Below, piece after piece: positions 23,176-35,083 of a stretch of 64,000 nucleotides of DNA. Position 1 is the stretch's first letter, and the number at the start of each line of letters is the position of its first letter. This stretch comes from Kitagawia praeruptora (taxonomy: Eukaryota; Streptophyta; Magnoliopsida; Apiales; Apiaceae). Where the stretch lies: NCBI GenBank assembly GCA_037693485.1, contig CM075354.1, positions 94,547,001 through 94,611,000 of the forward strand. Direction: 5' to 3'. The translations under genes were made by a program, and so were the position numbers. Under the pieces are notes generated by a model. That model had not been told where the DNA came from and did no database searches. It was given only the letters and a program-made list of their open reading frames with translations.

Positions 23176-24413
23176 GAGCAACTTTTACCAATATATAATT
23201 TAACAATCCTATTTTTAAATCAAATAATAACATCATAAATGTACTACATTAAGAAATTATAAAATCCACAAAATAAATATCACGGGCAATATTGCTAGTT
23301 GTACTAAGAATATTTTGGATACTTTATCGCTTTACTATAAAAGTATTGACAGGGTCACACTTCCGTTTATGAGAGTTGAGTACCTAGCCTAACAGGACGT
23401 ATTTTGCAAATTTACACTTGCTGTTTTTACTCGGAAAATTGCTTTCTGTGCACTTACTATATGTACATATACGTAGAGGAATTTTGAGAACTTACCAAAA
23501 TATTTCAATTTACTTAATAATAAGGTTATCAAATAAATATTATGATAACAAAAAGGCACATTATGTATTGACATTGAATCTTTTTTAATCTCATCAAAGT
23601 TATCTGAGTACATGTTCGATCTATGAAAAATGTTAATACTGCGGATGTAATGCACGAGTGGTCTACCTGATGTTTCGGTGGACACCTCCATTAAAATTTT
23701 TAATCGACTACTTATTTTTAGGTGATTTAAAAAAGGTGATCACTTTATTTCCAAGCACCATACAAATAACTAGTATTTTCAATTTAATTAATTTAGTAAT
23801 TAGAACTCATGAATTAGAACCGTTAAATATACTAGTGGTCAAAATTATGTGTAAGCAAGTCCACTAGTTGATGATTCAATGCATGTAAAACATCCTTAAT
23901 TCCTATATGATTGAGATTTATGTGTAACTTCAATATTGCTGCCTTGTGGTATTGTATAATGAAACTTCCTTACTTACACAATACATAAAGATGTATTCTA
24001 ATTACCATAAAATGCTTTCTTCCATCCCAAGTTATTCACAACTCTGCATCTCGATTTTAAGTTTTCTAAATTGATATTTTATACTTTGCTTTCTTCTTCA
24101 TCTCGTATTCGTTAAATTTAGAGTTATAATTCTTCTAAATCTTCAAATTTGCTTCCATGCATGTTATAGTTCATGATACGACATTAACGTTAAGCTCGTC
24201 GTTGTTAACAAGTACAGTATAGATAGTTACATTATTATAATAGTTTCCTTGTTATGATAATTTCCTTAATTATTATTTAGTTGTTAAATATATACAAAGC
24301 CTATTTTTTGTTGCAATTGTTCATCATAATGAAATCTCACGTTTTCCTCTCTCTATTCTTTATAGGTCTTGATATTGTAACTTTTTTTAGCATTAGATAC
24401 TAATTTGTTGACA
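23176..24413. other. AT-rich DNA, no gene seen
   Basis: Two short overlapping frames at 23389-23867 show no recognisable motif. The last 100 bp before the RNase H ORF include a pyrimidine tract and AG (near 24390), which could be a splice acceptor. Confidence 0.45.
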
Positions 24414-25022
24414 ATGATTATTAGTAGAGTTATAAGATGCTTATCATTAAGACAAGCTCCGATTCAGATTATAGCTAGAAATTGGCATAAAGAGCCGATC
24501 AAAGTTGCATGGGAAAAACCTGAAGTTGGATGGACTAAATTGAATTTCGATGGATCTTGCAAATGTAAGACAGGTAAAGCAAGTATCGGAGGCATAGTAA
24601 GGAATCATAAAGCTGAATTTATGCTAGGATATTCGGAATCCATTGGAAAATCAGATAGTAGCATTGCAGAACTTAGAGCACTCGAAAGAGGTCTTGAGTT
24701 GCTTCTTGAAAACGGATGGAGTGATCATCACGTATGGCTTGAGGGAGACTCGAAATCGGTTATTGAAATTATCGCGAAAAAACAAATTGTCATATGTGCA
24801 CAAGTACAAAAACTTGTCACCGACATTAATTTAATCATGTCGGTGCTAGATAATTTTATACTCACGCATGTTTATAGAGAAGGAAATCGAGCTGCGGATA
24901 AATTGGCTCAAATAGGACATCATATGAAGAGGCCTCAAGTGTGGCACAACATTCCCCCTCAAGAAGTTTTGCGGATCATTCACGAAGATGCTGAAGGTAA
25001 AATCTTTTTTCGCAAAAGATGA
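24414..25022 (+). CDS. RNase H-domain protein, 202 aa, apparently intact active site
   Basis: Single open frame from ATG 24414 to TGA 25022 with an RNase H (RVT_3-type) fold as found in plant 'reverse transcriptase-like' or At1g65750-type proteins. The four acidic residues are all visible: Asp46 (NFDGS), Glu86 (AELRAL), Asp112 (EGDSKS) and Asp162 (NRAADKLA), with His152 in the usual helper position. The expected W-x-K-x-N-F-D entry and the H-V-x-R-E-x-N-R block are present. About 40 residues precede the domain. No reverse transcriptase is encoded upstream, no poly(A) or target duplication was found, and no internal stop is seen. It is either a host RNase H-like gene or the tail of a non-LTR element kept open by chance. 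A splice acceptor-like sequence upstream leaves room for an earlier exon. Confidence 0.75.
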   Translation: MIISRVIRCLSLRQAPIQIIARNWHKEPIKVAWEKPEVGWTKLNFDGSCKCKTGKASIGGIVRNHKAEFMLGYSESIGKSDSSIAELRALERGLELLLENGWSDHHVWLEGDSKSVIEIIAKKQIVICAQVQKLVTDINLIMSVLDNFILTHVYREGNRAADKLAQIGHHMKRPQVWHNIPPQEVLRIIHEDAEGKIFFRKR

Positions 25023-26001
25023 AATAGCTCTAATATTTTTTTGTAATGTACTTTGTCAACAATACATACACGATCGTTTTATAATCGTCTTATGTTGTAA
25101 AGATCATCTGTTATTTTGTAATTTGTATAGCATCAAGTTATTGAAATTGATATTAAAAATTTATTGGTTAGCAGTTAGCACAACTAACAGATATGTGCAT
25201 GTTGTCATATTTCTTCTCCAACTCTAGGTTGTATAAACTGGATGGAATTAAATTAAACAAAAGTAAAAGAAATTTATTGAAATTATTTTGAAGTACGTTT
25301 GGTCACAATATTATTCTTAACTCATTAACCATTAAAATCCTTATAAAGACCTTATGAATAAATCCTAAATTCAATGTATCCTATTATCACAAATTTGCAT
25401 CCTACCATGTCGTTTTTTTATAGAATCTCTTAGTAATTCAGATCAGAAACAAGAAGCAATGGATGTTTTAAACATATGAATATAGTAACAATAAATACCA
25501 AAAATATTTAGAATCATGCGACACTTAATTTTAAGAGAAAAAGGATCTCAAGATAGATGTTAGGGAACTTTTTTCCTGGATACATACAAAATAACTTTAA
25601 ATTCTAATTAAAAAATTCTGAATTTACTAAAAAAACATCCACCCCATTTTTACATATAAAAAAGATAGATATCTAATATATTTCAGGCTCCCTAATCTCT
25701 AATATTAAAATTGCAATTTCTTGTAGACTTATAATTTTGACATGAGTCAATTCTAGGTATTAATTAAAAACAGAAAAACAATAAGCCGTAGATCATTGTT
25801 AAGATGGTTGGAATAAAATTACCGGTAAAGATAAAAATCTTAATTTTGTAAAATAAAACAACAAAGTAATACATATTTTGATTATAAATTAAAAAAATAG
25901 TGAGTTAGATTTTAGTCAAATTTTAAAAATGGACTTGTTTTTCCTGAGATTTCTTCAACCAAGAATCCTGAGATTATAAGAAAAATAATATAAAAATAGA
26001 A
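25023..26001. other. AT-rich DNA, no gene seen
   Basis: A 79-codon frame at 24988-25227 overlaps the end of the RNase H ORF and has no recognisable features. The rest lacks coding signal or repeat borders. Confidence 0.55.
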
Positions 26002-28560
26002 TCAATATATATATATATAAAGGAGGGTACGCGGGAGTTTAGGTGGCGGTTTAGGTGGCGCTCTAAGATCGTCTCAATCTATTTTTCTAATTTTCTAGAA
26101 TTTTAGAATTTTAAACACTTATAAATATAAAAATATCATTTAACATATTAGAGGTAGAATAGGTGTTCGAATTTATAGTGGTGAAGAGTTCGAATTTATA
26201 GGAAGACATATGATTAGAAGTTCTATTGTAAGTAGAATAAGTATTTATAAAGCATATGATTAACAGTTCTATTGAAAGTAGAATATACGAGTTCGAATTT
26301 ATAGAGATAAGAGTTCAAATTTATAGAAAAAACATATAAATAAAAGTTTCTATTGGAAGTAGAATAAGTATTTATAAAGCATACGATTAAAAGTTCTATT
26401 GGAAGTAGAATAGAAGTTTGAATTTATAGAGAATAAGAGTTCGAATTTATAGAAAAACATATAAATAAAAGTTCTATTAGAAGTAGAATATGTGTTTGAA
26501 TATATAGAGCATCCATATAACTAAATATTTTATAGAAAGTATGATCTTCTTAAATTATATATTTTTTATATAAATTAATTATACTTCTATTAGGAAAATT
26601 TATTCATAAATCCAATACTATTATCATAAAAAAGTCATCGTATTTAAAAGAAAAGAATTGATGTGTTAACATTATAAAAGAACATTCTCATGCAGGAATC
26701 CTAAATAAAAATAGGAGTATCTATAATATAAAGAGAAAATAAGATGTGCTTTCATTTTCTAAAACTCCATAAATTTTAGAAAGTCTAGATAAAGTATAAA
26801 TTGGAATTCACTCTATTTTTTAGGTTTTAATTTTAAGGAAAAAAGTTGTTGTGTAAGATAAGTATCAATAATAATATGTAATGAATTTGGAATTTCGACC
26901 CAATATCAATATATATATATAAAGGAGGGTACGCGGGAGTTTGGGTGGCGCTCTAAGATCGTCTCAATCTATTTTTCTAATTTTCTAGAATTTTAGAATT
27001 TTAAACACTTATAAATCAATATCATCAATATATATATATAAAGGAGGGTACACAGGAGTTTAGGTGGCGCTCTAAAATCGTCTCAAACTATTTTTCTAAT
27101 TTTCTAGAATTTTAGAATTTAAACACTAATAAATATAAAAATATTATTTAAAATATTAGAAGTAGAATAGCTGTTCGAATTTATAGAGAAGAAAAGTTCG
27201 AATTTATAAGGAATACATATGATTAGAAGTTCTATTGGAAGTAGAATAAGTATTTATTAGACATATGATTAAAAGTTCTATTCGAAGTAGAATAGAAGTT
27301 CGAATTTATAGAGAATAAGAGTTCGAATTTATAGAAAAAAACATATAAATAAAAGTTCTATTATAAGTAGAATAAGTGTTTGAATATATAGTGAAGATAT
27401 ATAAATAAATATTTTTTTATAGTACGATCTTCTTAAAATATGTCGTTTCATATAAGTTAATTATACTTCTATTAGTAAAATTTATTCAATACTATTGTCA
27501 TAAAAAAAATCATCGTATTTAAAAATAAAATCATTGATGTGTTAATATAATAAAATAACATTCTCATGCAGGAATCCTAAATTAATACAGGAGTATCTAC
27601 AATATAAAGAAAAAAATAAGATGCGTTTTCATTTTCTAAAACTCCATAAATTTTAGAAAGTCAAGGAGAAAGTAAAAATTGGAATTCAATTTATTTTTTA
27701 TGTTTTGATTTTAAAGAAAAAAAGTTGTTGTGTAAGATGAGCATCATCAATAATATGTAATGAAGTTAGAATTTCGATCCCAAAAATCATCAATATCAAT
27801 ATATATATATATAAAGGAGGGTACACAGGAGTTTAGGTGGCGCTCTAAAATCGTCTCAATCTATTTTTCTAATTTTCTAGAATTTTAGAATTTAAACACT
27901 AATAAATATAAAAATATTATTTAACATATTAGAAGTAGAATAGGTGTTCGAATTTATAGAGAAGAAAAGTTCGAATTTATAAGGAATACATATGATTAGA
28001 AGTTCTATTGGAAGTAGAATAAGTATTTATCAGACATATGATTAAAAGTTCTATTCGAAGTAGAATAGAAGTTCGAATTTATAGAGAATAAGAGTTCGAA
28101 TTTATAGAAAAAAACATATAAATAAAAGTTCTATTAGAAGTAAAATAAGTGTTTGAATATATAGTGAAGATATATAAATAAATATTTTTTAGAAAGTACG
28201 ATCTTCTTAAAATATGTCGTTTCATATAAGTTAATTATACTTCTATTAGGAAAATTTATTCAATACTATTGTCATAAAAAAAATCATCGTATTTAAAAAT
28301 AAAATCATTGATGTGTTAATATAATAAAATAACATTCTCATGCAGGAATCCTAAATTAATACAGGAGTATCTACAATATAAAGAAAAAATAAGATGCGTT
28401 TTCATTTTCTAAAACTCCATAAATTTTAGAAAGTCTAGAGAAAGTAAAAATTGGAATTCAATTTATTTTTTATGTTTTGATTTTAAAGAAAAAAAGTTGT
28501 TGTGTAAGATGAGCATCATCAATAATATGTAATGAAGTTAGAATTTCGATCCCAAACGAG
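26002..28560 (+). repeat. Tandem array of Helitron 5' ends (four heads)
   Basis: Units begin at 26002 (904 bp), 26906 (119 bp, truncated), 27025 (771 bp) and 27796. Each begins with TC, an AT tract and AAAGGAGGGTAC, then GGCGCTC and a TTTTCTAGAATTTTAGAATTT block. The three long units continue through repeated GTTCGAATTTATAGAG and GTTCTATT-GAAGTAGAATA motifs to GAATTTCGA. Units 3 and 4 are the closest pair (shared GTACACAGG, where the first two read GTACGCGGG). Confidence 0.85.
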
Positions 28561-29474
28561 AGCGGCTCGAAATGTGTTTAACGGGAAAACGGCTCACTAT
28601 AATATATTGTAGTAGCTATTAAAATATCATATTAATGTTATAAATTTTATTTTATTTTTTGGATTTGATTTTTATGGATAAATATTATCATACAAGTGAT
28701 ATATGTAAAAGTTAGATTTTTGGTCTTAACGAGATAACAGATCAATAGTAATAACCGTACGTGTTTAACGAAAAAGCGGTTCATTAGAGAAGACCGTATA
28801 TAAGATGTTTGAATAAAATAAATACAGGAGTATCTATCTATAATATAAAGAGAAAATAAGATGTGTTTTCATTTTTTAAAATTCCATAAATTCTAGAAAG
28901 TTTAGCGAAAGTATAAATTGGAATTCACCCTATTTTTTAGATTTTGATTTCAAGAAAAAAATTGTTGTGTAAGATAAGTATTATCAATAATATGTAATGA
29001 AGTTGAAATTTTGATCCCAAATAAGAGTGACTTGAAACGTGTTTAACGGGAAGATGACTTACAATAAAAGATTGTATAAACTATTAAAATAGTATATTGA
29101 TGTTATAAATTTTATTTTATTTTTAGGATTTGATTTTTATGGATAAATATTATCATACAAGTGATATATGTAAAAGTTAGATTTTTGATCTTAACGAGAG
29201 AGCGGATCAATAATAATAACTGTGTTTAATGAGAAAGCGGTTTATTAGAGAAGATCATATAAAAATGTTTGAATATATAAGGAATACATAAAATAAAATG
29301 TTTTATTCGAAGTAGAATACGAGGACGGTTGAGACGTCTTATACAATTTTTTAAAATTTTATATCTTTTTTCCTAGAAATCCTTTATTGTAACTTTTTTA
29401 TACAAGTTAATTATACTTGCATTATAAAAATATATCCACAAATTTTATATTATTCCCGTAACGAAAAGTCTTCG

Positions 29475-29528
<54 letters not shown>

Positions 29529-29930
29529 CATAACATAAAGACATTTTCATACGGAAGTTGTAAATAAATACAAGAATATCTATAATATACAGAAAATAAA
29601 AGATGTATTTTCATATTTTAAAATTCCATAAATATTAGAAAGTTTAAAGAATATAAAAATTGGAATTTACTCTCTTCATATAATAAAGTTAGAATTTCGG
29701 TTCCAAATAAGAGTGGCTCGAAACATATTTAACGGGAAGACGGCTCATTAGAAAATATTATATTAGCCATTAGAATTTGATACTTATGTCATAATTTTTT
29801 TATTTTTACGGTTCGATTTTATGGATAAAAATTATTATATAAGTCTTTATACTATATATGTTAAAGATGGGATTTCGGTTTTAACGAGAGAGCGGCTCAA
29901 TCGAAAAAATTGTGTTTAACAAGAATTTTT
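28340..29930 (+). repeat. Second tandem module inside the Helitron (~450-480 bp)
   Basis: A module containing TCTA-AATATAAAGA, CCATAAATT-TAGAAAGT, AGAGCGGCTCGAAA, GTTTAACGGGAA and TTTATGGATAAATATTA is seen near 28370-28760, 28820-29250 and 29575-29920, with increasing decay to the right. Confidence 0.7.
29477..29525. repeat. (TA)n microsatellite
   Basis: About 24 TA dinucleotides inside the Helitron. Confidence 0.95.
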
Positions 29931-30057
29931 TCTTGATTCATTAAAGAATATTATTTAATTATTAAAATTTAATATTAATATTAAAATATAACGTAAATGT
30001 ATTGAATTTTTTTAAAAATATTGTAACGCCGCCGCGAAGCGCGGCTTTATCAACTAG

Positions 30058-30479
30058 TTAATTTTATAAATACAAGGAACATTGTTCAATTATTACAAAA
30101 TTATTATTGAAAAATTTCAATTTCTTTGAACCGGTCTGACCCATGTTTTTTAAATTACTAGCCCAACTTTCACCCTCAGGCCCATGTAGTCGATTGGATC
30201 GGATTTTTTTTCCAGCTTTTTCTTTTTAAATATTTTTAAAATTAAATAGTAATTTAATAATTTTTTTGTATTAATTTTTTAATATTTATAATGTTAATTT
30301 ACATCCGTTGTGATGCACCAGTTATTTTTATTATTTTTTTGGGTTAAATACGTTTATTTTTGTTGTAAAATTTTTAAATATATTAATTGTTAAAACAATT
30401 TAATTAATTAAATTACTTTTTAAAGATAAATAATTTCTTAATATATGTTTAAAATTATGTGTCAGGCCCCATTAAATAT
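30058..30479. other. AT-rich DNA, no gene seen
   Basis: No coding signal. A slightly GC-richer patch near 30130-30200 has no recognisable structure. Confidence 0.5.
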
Positions 30480-30965
30480 TGTTGTGGATTAAAATCTAGG
30501 TCACGAATTTGTAATTAATGCTAGGGTTCGGGAGCTTCTTGCTTTAATGGCTATTTCCATGTTCGAGACTAATTGGTCCTCACAGAGTGCCTACGTATCT
30601 CGTTACTGAGAATCAAGCCAAGACGTAGTTCTGAGAATGAGGGGTCAGACCCTTTATATAGGCTGAGAAGCCTTAGAATCGTAGTAGGGTTAGGTGACTT
30701 GGTGGACAAGTCACCGAGAAGTGGGTTCTAGATCCTATTATGTAGGAATCAGTTTCCATGTTGAATTATGTGCCTTGGAGGCTAAGTCTGACGAAGATCA
30801 GCATCGACTCTTTTTGCTGAGTTGTTCGTTATCCTTAATATTAATTACGAAATTAATATAAAAATAGGGTTTGGACCTTGTTGGTGGGTCCCACGTCTGG
30901 ATCATGCCGGGTCTAATTAATGCCAAATTAAATGTGTCTTTAGGGCTTATTTTTAGCCCATATCA
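30480..30965 (+). mobile_element. Solo LTR (family A), older copy, 486 bp
   Basis: It begins TGTTGTGGAT and ends GCCCATATCA, and is similar along its whole length to 34469-34985 (shared TCCTCACAGA-TGCCTACGTAT, CCCTTTATATAGGCTGAGAA and CCGGGTCTAATTAATGCCA). No exact target duplication was found (AATAT left, TTTAT right), and no internal domain, primer site or polypurine tract is attached. CTTTATATAGG could be the LTR TATA box. Confidence 0.65.
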
Positions 30966-31574
30966 TTTATATTTTTAATAATTAGACCTAAAAATAAATA
31001 GCCCTAAAAATGTGTAATATAAGGATAGTGTTTTTAAAAAAAGAAGCTGTGTTTAAACTAAAAACAGTTACTGTATATATTTATTAACTAGAATATGTTT
31101 CGGAAAATAGTTAGTTACATAAAATAAGTAAATTATCAATATATGGATGAGATTTGTACGATAAGTAGGTCCGATTATTTATATTTAAATACTAAAGCCC
31201 AATTACCAAAAAATAAATTGATCTAGATTGCATAACAAAGACTAATAAAAAAATCGATTTTTTCGATTTTACATCATTATACTTTTAATTTTATCCATCA
31301 AATACTATTTCATTAATTATTTGTTGGTCATACGTCCAAAAATTAAACATAAGAATATTTTTAAAGGATATAAAAATTAAATTTATAATGATATCATTAG
31401 AATTTATCTCTTAAATAATTTTCAATTTTATATATTTTAAAATATACAAATGTTCAATTATCATTTTTTTTCAATATTTTCAACAAATAAATAAATTTTC
31501 CTAAGTCCCCTCAAACAAATACACACACATATTTTTTATATATTCTAATATCTCTCACGTAGATTTTATATATA
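30966..31574. other. AT-rich DNA, no gene seen
   Basis: Nothing supported in this stretch. Confidence 0.55.
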
Positions 31575-33109
31575 CTAGCTTAAAACCCGTGCGATGCACG
31601 AATTTTTGCTGATATGTAATAAATTTTATTTTATGTTATAATTATATTTTTATATAATCATTATTTAAAATTTTTTATTTTTATTTTAATATTAATAATT
31701 TAATATAAATTTAATTAATGATATGCATGGTTTAAAACTTATATTATAAAATTTTAAATAAATATGTGGTTGATAAAATTTGAAACATGAAATTTTAGTA
31801 AATTAATTTAATCATGTAATATATTTAATAATTAGATCTAATTATTCTGATTTTTTACTAAAAATTTAATGGTCATTATTCGTAATACGAATTTCTATTA
31901 TATTTTGTTTCTGATTATATGATATGGTGTGATATTTTTGGTTATATATTAATTATTGCTAGATATGAATTGATTGGAAAATATGATATGATTAAGGTTT
32001 TTAGGTGTTTATAAAAGGTAATATCTTCAACTAAAAGTAAATGTGAAAAAGGCAATCGACTAATTACATTTAATTGTATTATGTTATTATTTATTTTGGG
32101 TGTTTTAATAGTATAGATATCATATATATTTTTCTTTATAATGAAGGGTAAATAAGTAAATTCACGAAATACCAAAAAACATATACAAAAAAATAGGTAC
32201 CAAAATTTTTAATGTTTCGGGTATTATATAATTATTAATTAATTTTAATTTAATATAATTTTAATATACTCATATTTACGGATTATAATAATGTTTCTTT
32301 ATTATAAACAACGTATGTAGATTTTTAATATATTTTATTAACAATTGAAAAATATGGTGTGATATTTTCGGGTATATATTAATGATTGTAAAATTAGTTT
32401 TAAATTAAATAGGTAACGTGTTTTAATTCGAAAGAAAATATTAATGAAGATTAGTTTTAAAATAAAAAGGTAACATGTTTTAATTCGAAAGGAAATATTA
32501 ATGATTGGAAGATACATTGATGTTTTTAGGTGTTTATAAAAAGGTAATATCTTCAATTAAAAGTAAATGTGAAAAAAGGCAAGCGACTACTTACCATTAA
32601 TTATATTATGTTATTATTTATTATAGGTGTTTTAAAGTATAAATATCATATACGGAGTATTTATTTTTCTTTTTAATAAAGGATAAATAAGTAAATTCAC
32701 GAAGTACCAAAAAACTGGTACCAAAAAACAGATACCAAAACTTTTAATGTTCCCGAATTTATATTATAGTAAAATATTAATGAAGATTAGTTTTAAATTT
32801 AAAAGGTAACGTGTTTTAATTCGAAAGGAAATATTAATGATTGGAAAATATATTGATGTTTTTAGGTGCTTATAAAAAGGTAATATCTTCAATTAAAAGT
32901 AAATATGAAAAAAGGCAAGCGACTACTTACCATTAATTATATTATGTTATTATTTATTATAGGCCGGTGTTTTAAAAGTATAAATATCATATATTTATTT
33001 TTCTTTTTAATAAAGGGTAAATAAGTAAATTTACGAAGTACCATAAAACTGGTACCAAAAAACAGGTACCAAAACTTTTAATGTTCCGGAATTTATATAA
33101 TAGTATAGA
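31575..33109 (-). mobile_element. Non-autonomous Helitron, minus strand, 1535 bp
   Basis: Read on the minus strand it starts TCTATACTATTATATAAA (33109 leftwards) and ends with a CGTGC/GCACG hairpin (31588-31600), TTTTAAG and CTAG (31578-31575). The flanks are A at 31574 and T at 33110, as expected for Helitron insertion between A and T. The body has three tandem copies of a module of about 250-500 bp with GTGTTTATAAAAGGTAATAT and TTGAAGATATTACC-type sequences (near 32000, 32520 and 32850). There is no coding capacity. Confidence 0.85.
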
Positions 33110-33339
33110 TTATGTGAGTTAATTTAATATTTAGAGCTAGTAGTTAGAGTTTGTGTTAGGGAATTAAATCCGAGATTGATAAAAGGACTTAAATGCTTAT
33201 TAGTAATTTCAAAACTTTCGAGAAATAATTGATTTTAGTGAAAAAAATATGGTATGGTGTTGAAATAAAAAATATTGAAAATACCAAATGAAAAAATCAA
33301 TTATACAATTGTATCAATATAAACTGTACAATTATATAA
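33110..33339. other. AT-rich spacer between Helitron and hAT element
   Basis: No gene or repeat border. Confidence 0.5.
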
Positions 33340-33347
33340 ATCACGAA

Positions 33348-34186
33348 TAGTGATGCACAAAAAATTCTTCGGGCCGGGCTTTATCCGGACTTTAAAAAAC
33401 TCGGGTTTTTTAACAATCGAACCGGACCGGGTTTTCTCTAAAATATGATGCCCGTTTTAGGCCCTCGGGCCGGGCCAGACTTTTTTCGAGCTTTTTTTTT
33501 ATTATATATATATGTAATTTTTGTTTTTTTTTTTGCAAAACTAATATATTAATATACAAAAAAAAGTAAATCTTACAAAAGAAACAACCTCTAAAGATTT
33601 ACGCCCTTGAACTTCTATAATCTAGAATACATAAAAAGAGACACCACGAACCTAATACTAAAAAATTACTAGCATAATACTTGTTTTATCATAAAATATC
33701 ACTGCAACTCAAGAACTTTTTACTCATAATATGCGTTATGACTTAAGGCGACCATTAGCCATATAAATCTTATCGCATATAACCATTTCGAGAAGCACAT
33801 CCTCTACACTCAATTAGTCTTCTTTAAAAAAGAGTTTGTCTTGTATATTCTTGATTCTTCTTAGCGGACCTAGCCTCATTATTAATCACATTCCCTCTAT
33901 TTCTAAGTTTAATATTCTTGAAATTAATTAAAAATATTATATAATTTTAAATTTTATCTATAAAAAATTAAAATTGTATCCGGATATCTTAAAAAGCCCG
34001 GGTTTTTATCCGGGCCGAACCAGGCTTTATCCGGGCTTCGGCCGGGCTTGATGAGAAATAGGAGACCCATCTTAGACCCTCGGGCCGGACCTAACCGGGT
34101 CGGGCTTTTTTGGGACCGGGTTTTTCGGGCTTTTTTTCGGATCAAATGGGCCGGATTTCGAGATTCAGGCATTTTGAACATCTCTA
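33348..34186 (-). mobile_element. Non-autonomous hAT element with GCCCGG-rich ends, copy 2, 839 bp
   Basis: The ends are TAGTGATGCACAAAA and (reverse complement of the right end) TAGAGATGTTCAAAA. A perfect 8-bp target duplication, ATCACGAA, lies at 33340-33347 and 34187-34194, diagnostic of hAT. Subterminal regions are packed with GGGCCGGGC and AAAAAGCCCGG-type repeats. The AT-rich centre matches that of copy 1 at 3792-4553 in reverse orientation, for example the GAACTTCTATAATC-TAGAATACATAA block. The frame at 33954-34181 merely follows the GC-rich array. Confidence 0.9.
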
Positions 34187-34296
34187 ATCACGAATATCCC
34201 AATTTTTAAAATTAAATTTTAAGCTTTTTCCTGTTAGTTGACATCTTAGTTGAATACTTAAATCTTATTAACATATGTAATTTCATTCCCATTGCC

Positions 34297-34408
34297 CATT
34301 GGCTGCTGCACAGCACTCTTTATTCAGACATACACAACACAAACTTCAATTGCATTGGCTGCTGCACAGCACTCTTTATTCAGACATACACAACACAAAC
34401 TTCAATTG
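34297..34408 (+). repeat. Perfect 56-bp tandem duplication
   Basis: CATTGGCTGCTGCACAGCAC and the following bases to CTTCAATTG are present twice without a mismatch (34297-34352 and 34353-34408). Confidence 0.95.
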
Positions 34409-34468
34409 GGCTTCGATTGAGCTGCAATAATAGAAAATTAATGTCCAATGCAGAATTTTTATTGTTCT

Positions 34469-34985
34469 TGTTGTGGAATAAAAACTAGGTTATTAGATTG
34501 CGGCTAGGGTTTGATGTATTTAATGCAAAGGGTGGTTGAGCTTCGAGCTTTAATGGCTGCTTCTGCGTTCGAGACTTAATCGGTCCTCACAGAATGCCTA
34601 CGTATCTCTGTATTAAGAGAATCAAGCCAAGAAAACGTAGTTCTGAGTTGAGGGGTCTGACCCTTTATATAGGCTGAGAAGCCTCAGAATTAGGGTAGGG
34701 TTAAGTGACTTGGCAGACAAGTCAATCTTGAGGAAAGTTCTAGACCCCTTCCTTGTAGGAGTCTGTTTCCTTGTATGAGTGTATGCCTTGGAGGCTACTC
34801 CTTGTAGAGATAATGTTCTTATCTGACACTTATTGCTGAGCTGTTTTTTATCCATAATATTAATTACGAAATTAATATTGTAAATAGGGTTTGGGCCCAC
34901 CTGGTGGGCCCCACGTTTGGACCATTCCGGGTCTAATTAATGCCACATTAAATGTGTCTTTAGGGCTTACTTTTAGCCCATATCA
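34469..34985 (+). mobile_element. Solo LTR (family A), younger copy, 517 bp
   Basis: It begins TGTTGTGGAA, ends GCCCATATCA and is flanked by a perfect 5-bp target duplication GTTCT (34464-34468 and 34986-34990). It is a full-length relative of 30480-30965 in the same orientation. The intact duplication shows that it is a solo LTR from recombination within its own element, not the partner of the other copy. Confidence 0.85.
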
Positions 34986-35083
34986 GTTCTCATGTCGGAA
35001 ACTAATCAATAGTGACAGTACTAACCAAAATTGATAACTAATCAACAAAATTTATGTACACATGTAAATAAATTATGGGGATA

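Larger units (their letters stand above)
26002..30057 (+). mobile_element. Non-autonomous Helitron, ~4.06 kb, with reiterated 5' ends
   Basis: The 5' end is A|TC at 26001/26002 followed by AATATATA and AAAGGAGGGTACGCGGG, a typical Helitron start. The 3' end is a perfect GCCGCG/CGCGGC hairpin (30031-30045), a short AT spacer and CTAG at 30054-30057 followed by T, so insertion lies between A and T as expected. There is no RepHel coding capacity. The start sequence recurs at 26906, 27025 and 27796, each time after A. The right half is built from a second tandem module. Confidence 0.85.

Noticed and set aside
23389..23867. Two opposite frames of 100 and 69 codons
   Set aside because: No motif, codon bias or splice context.
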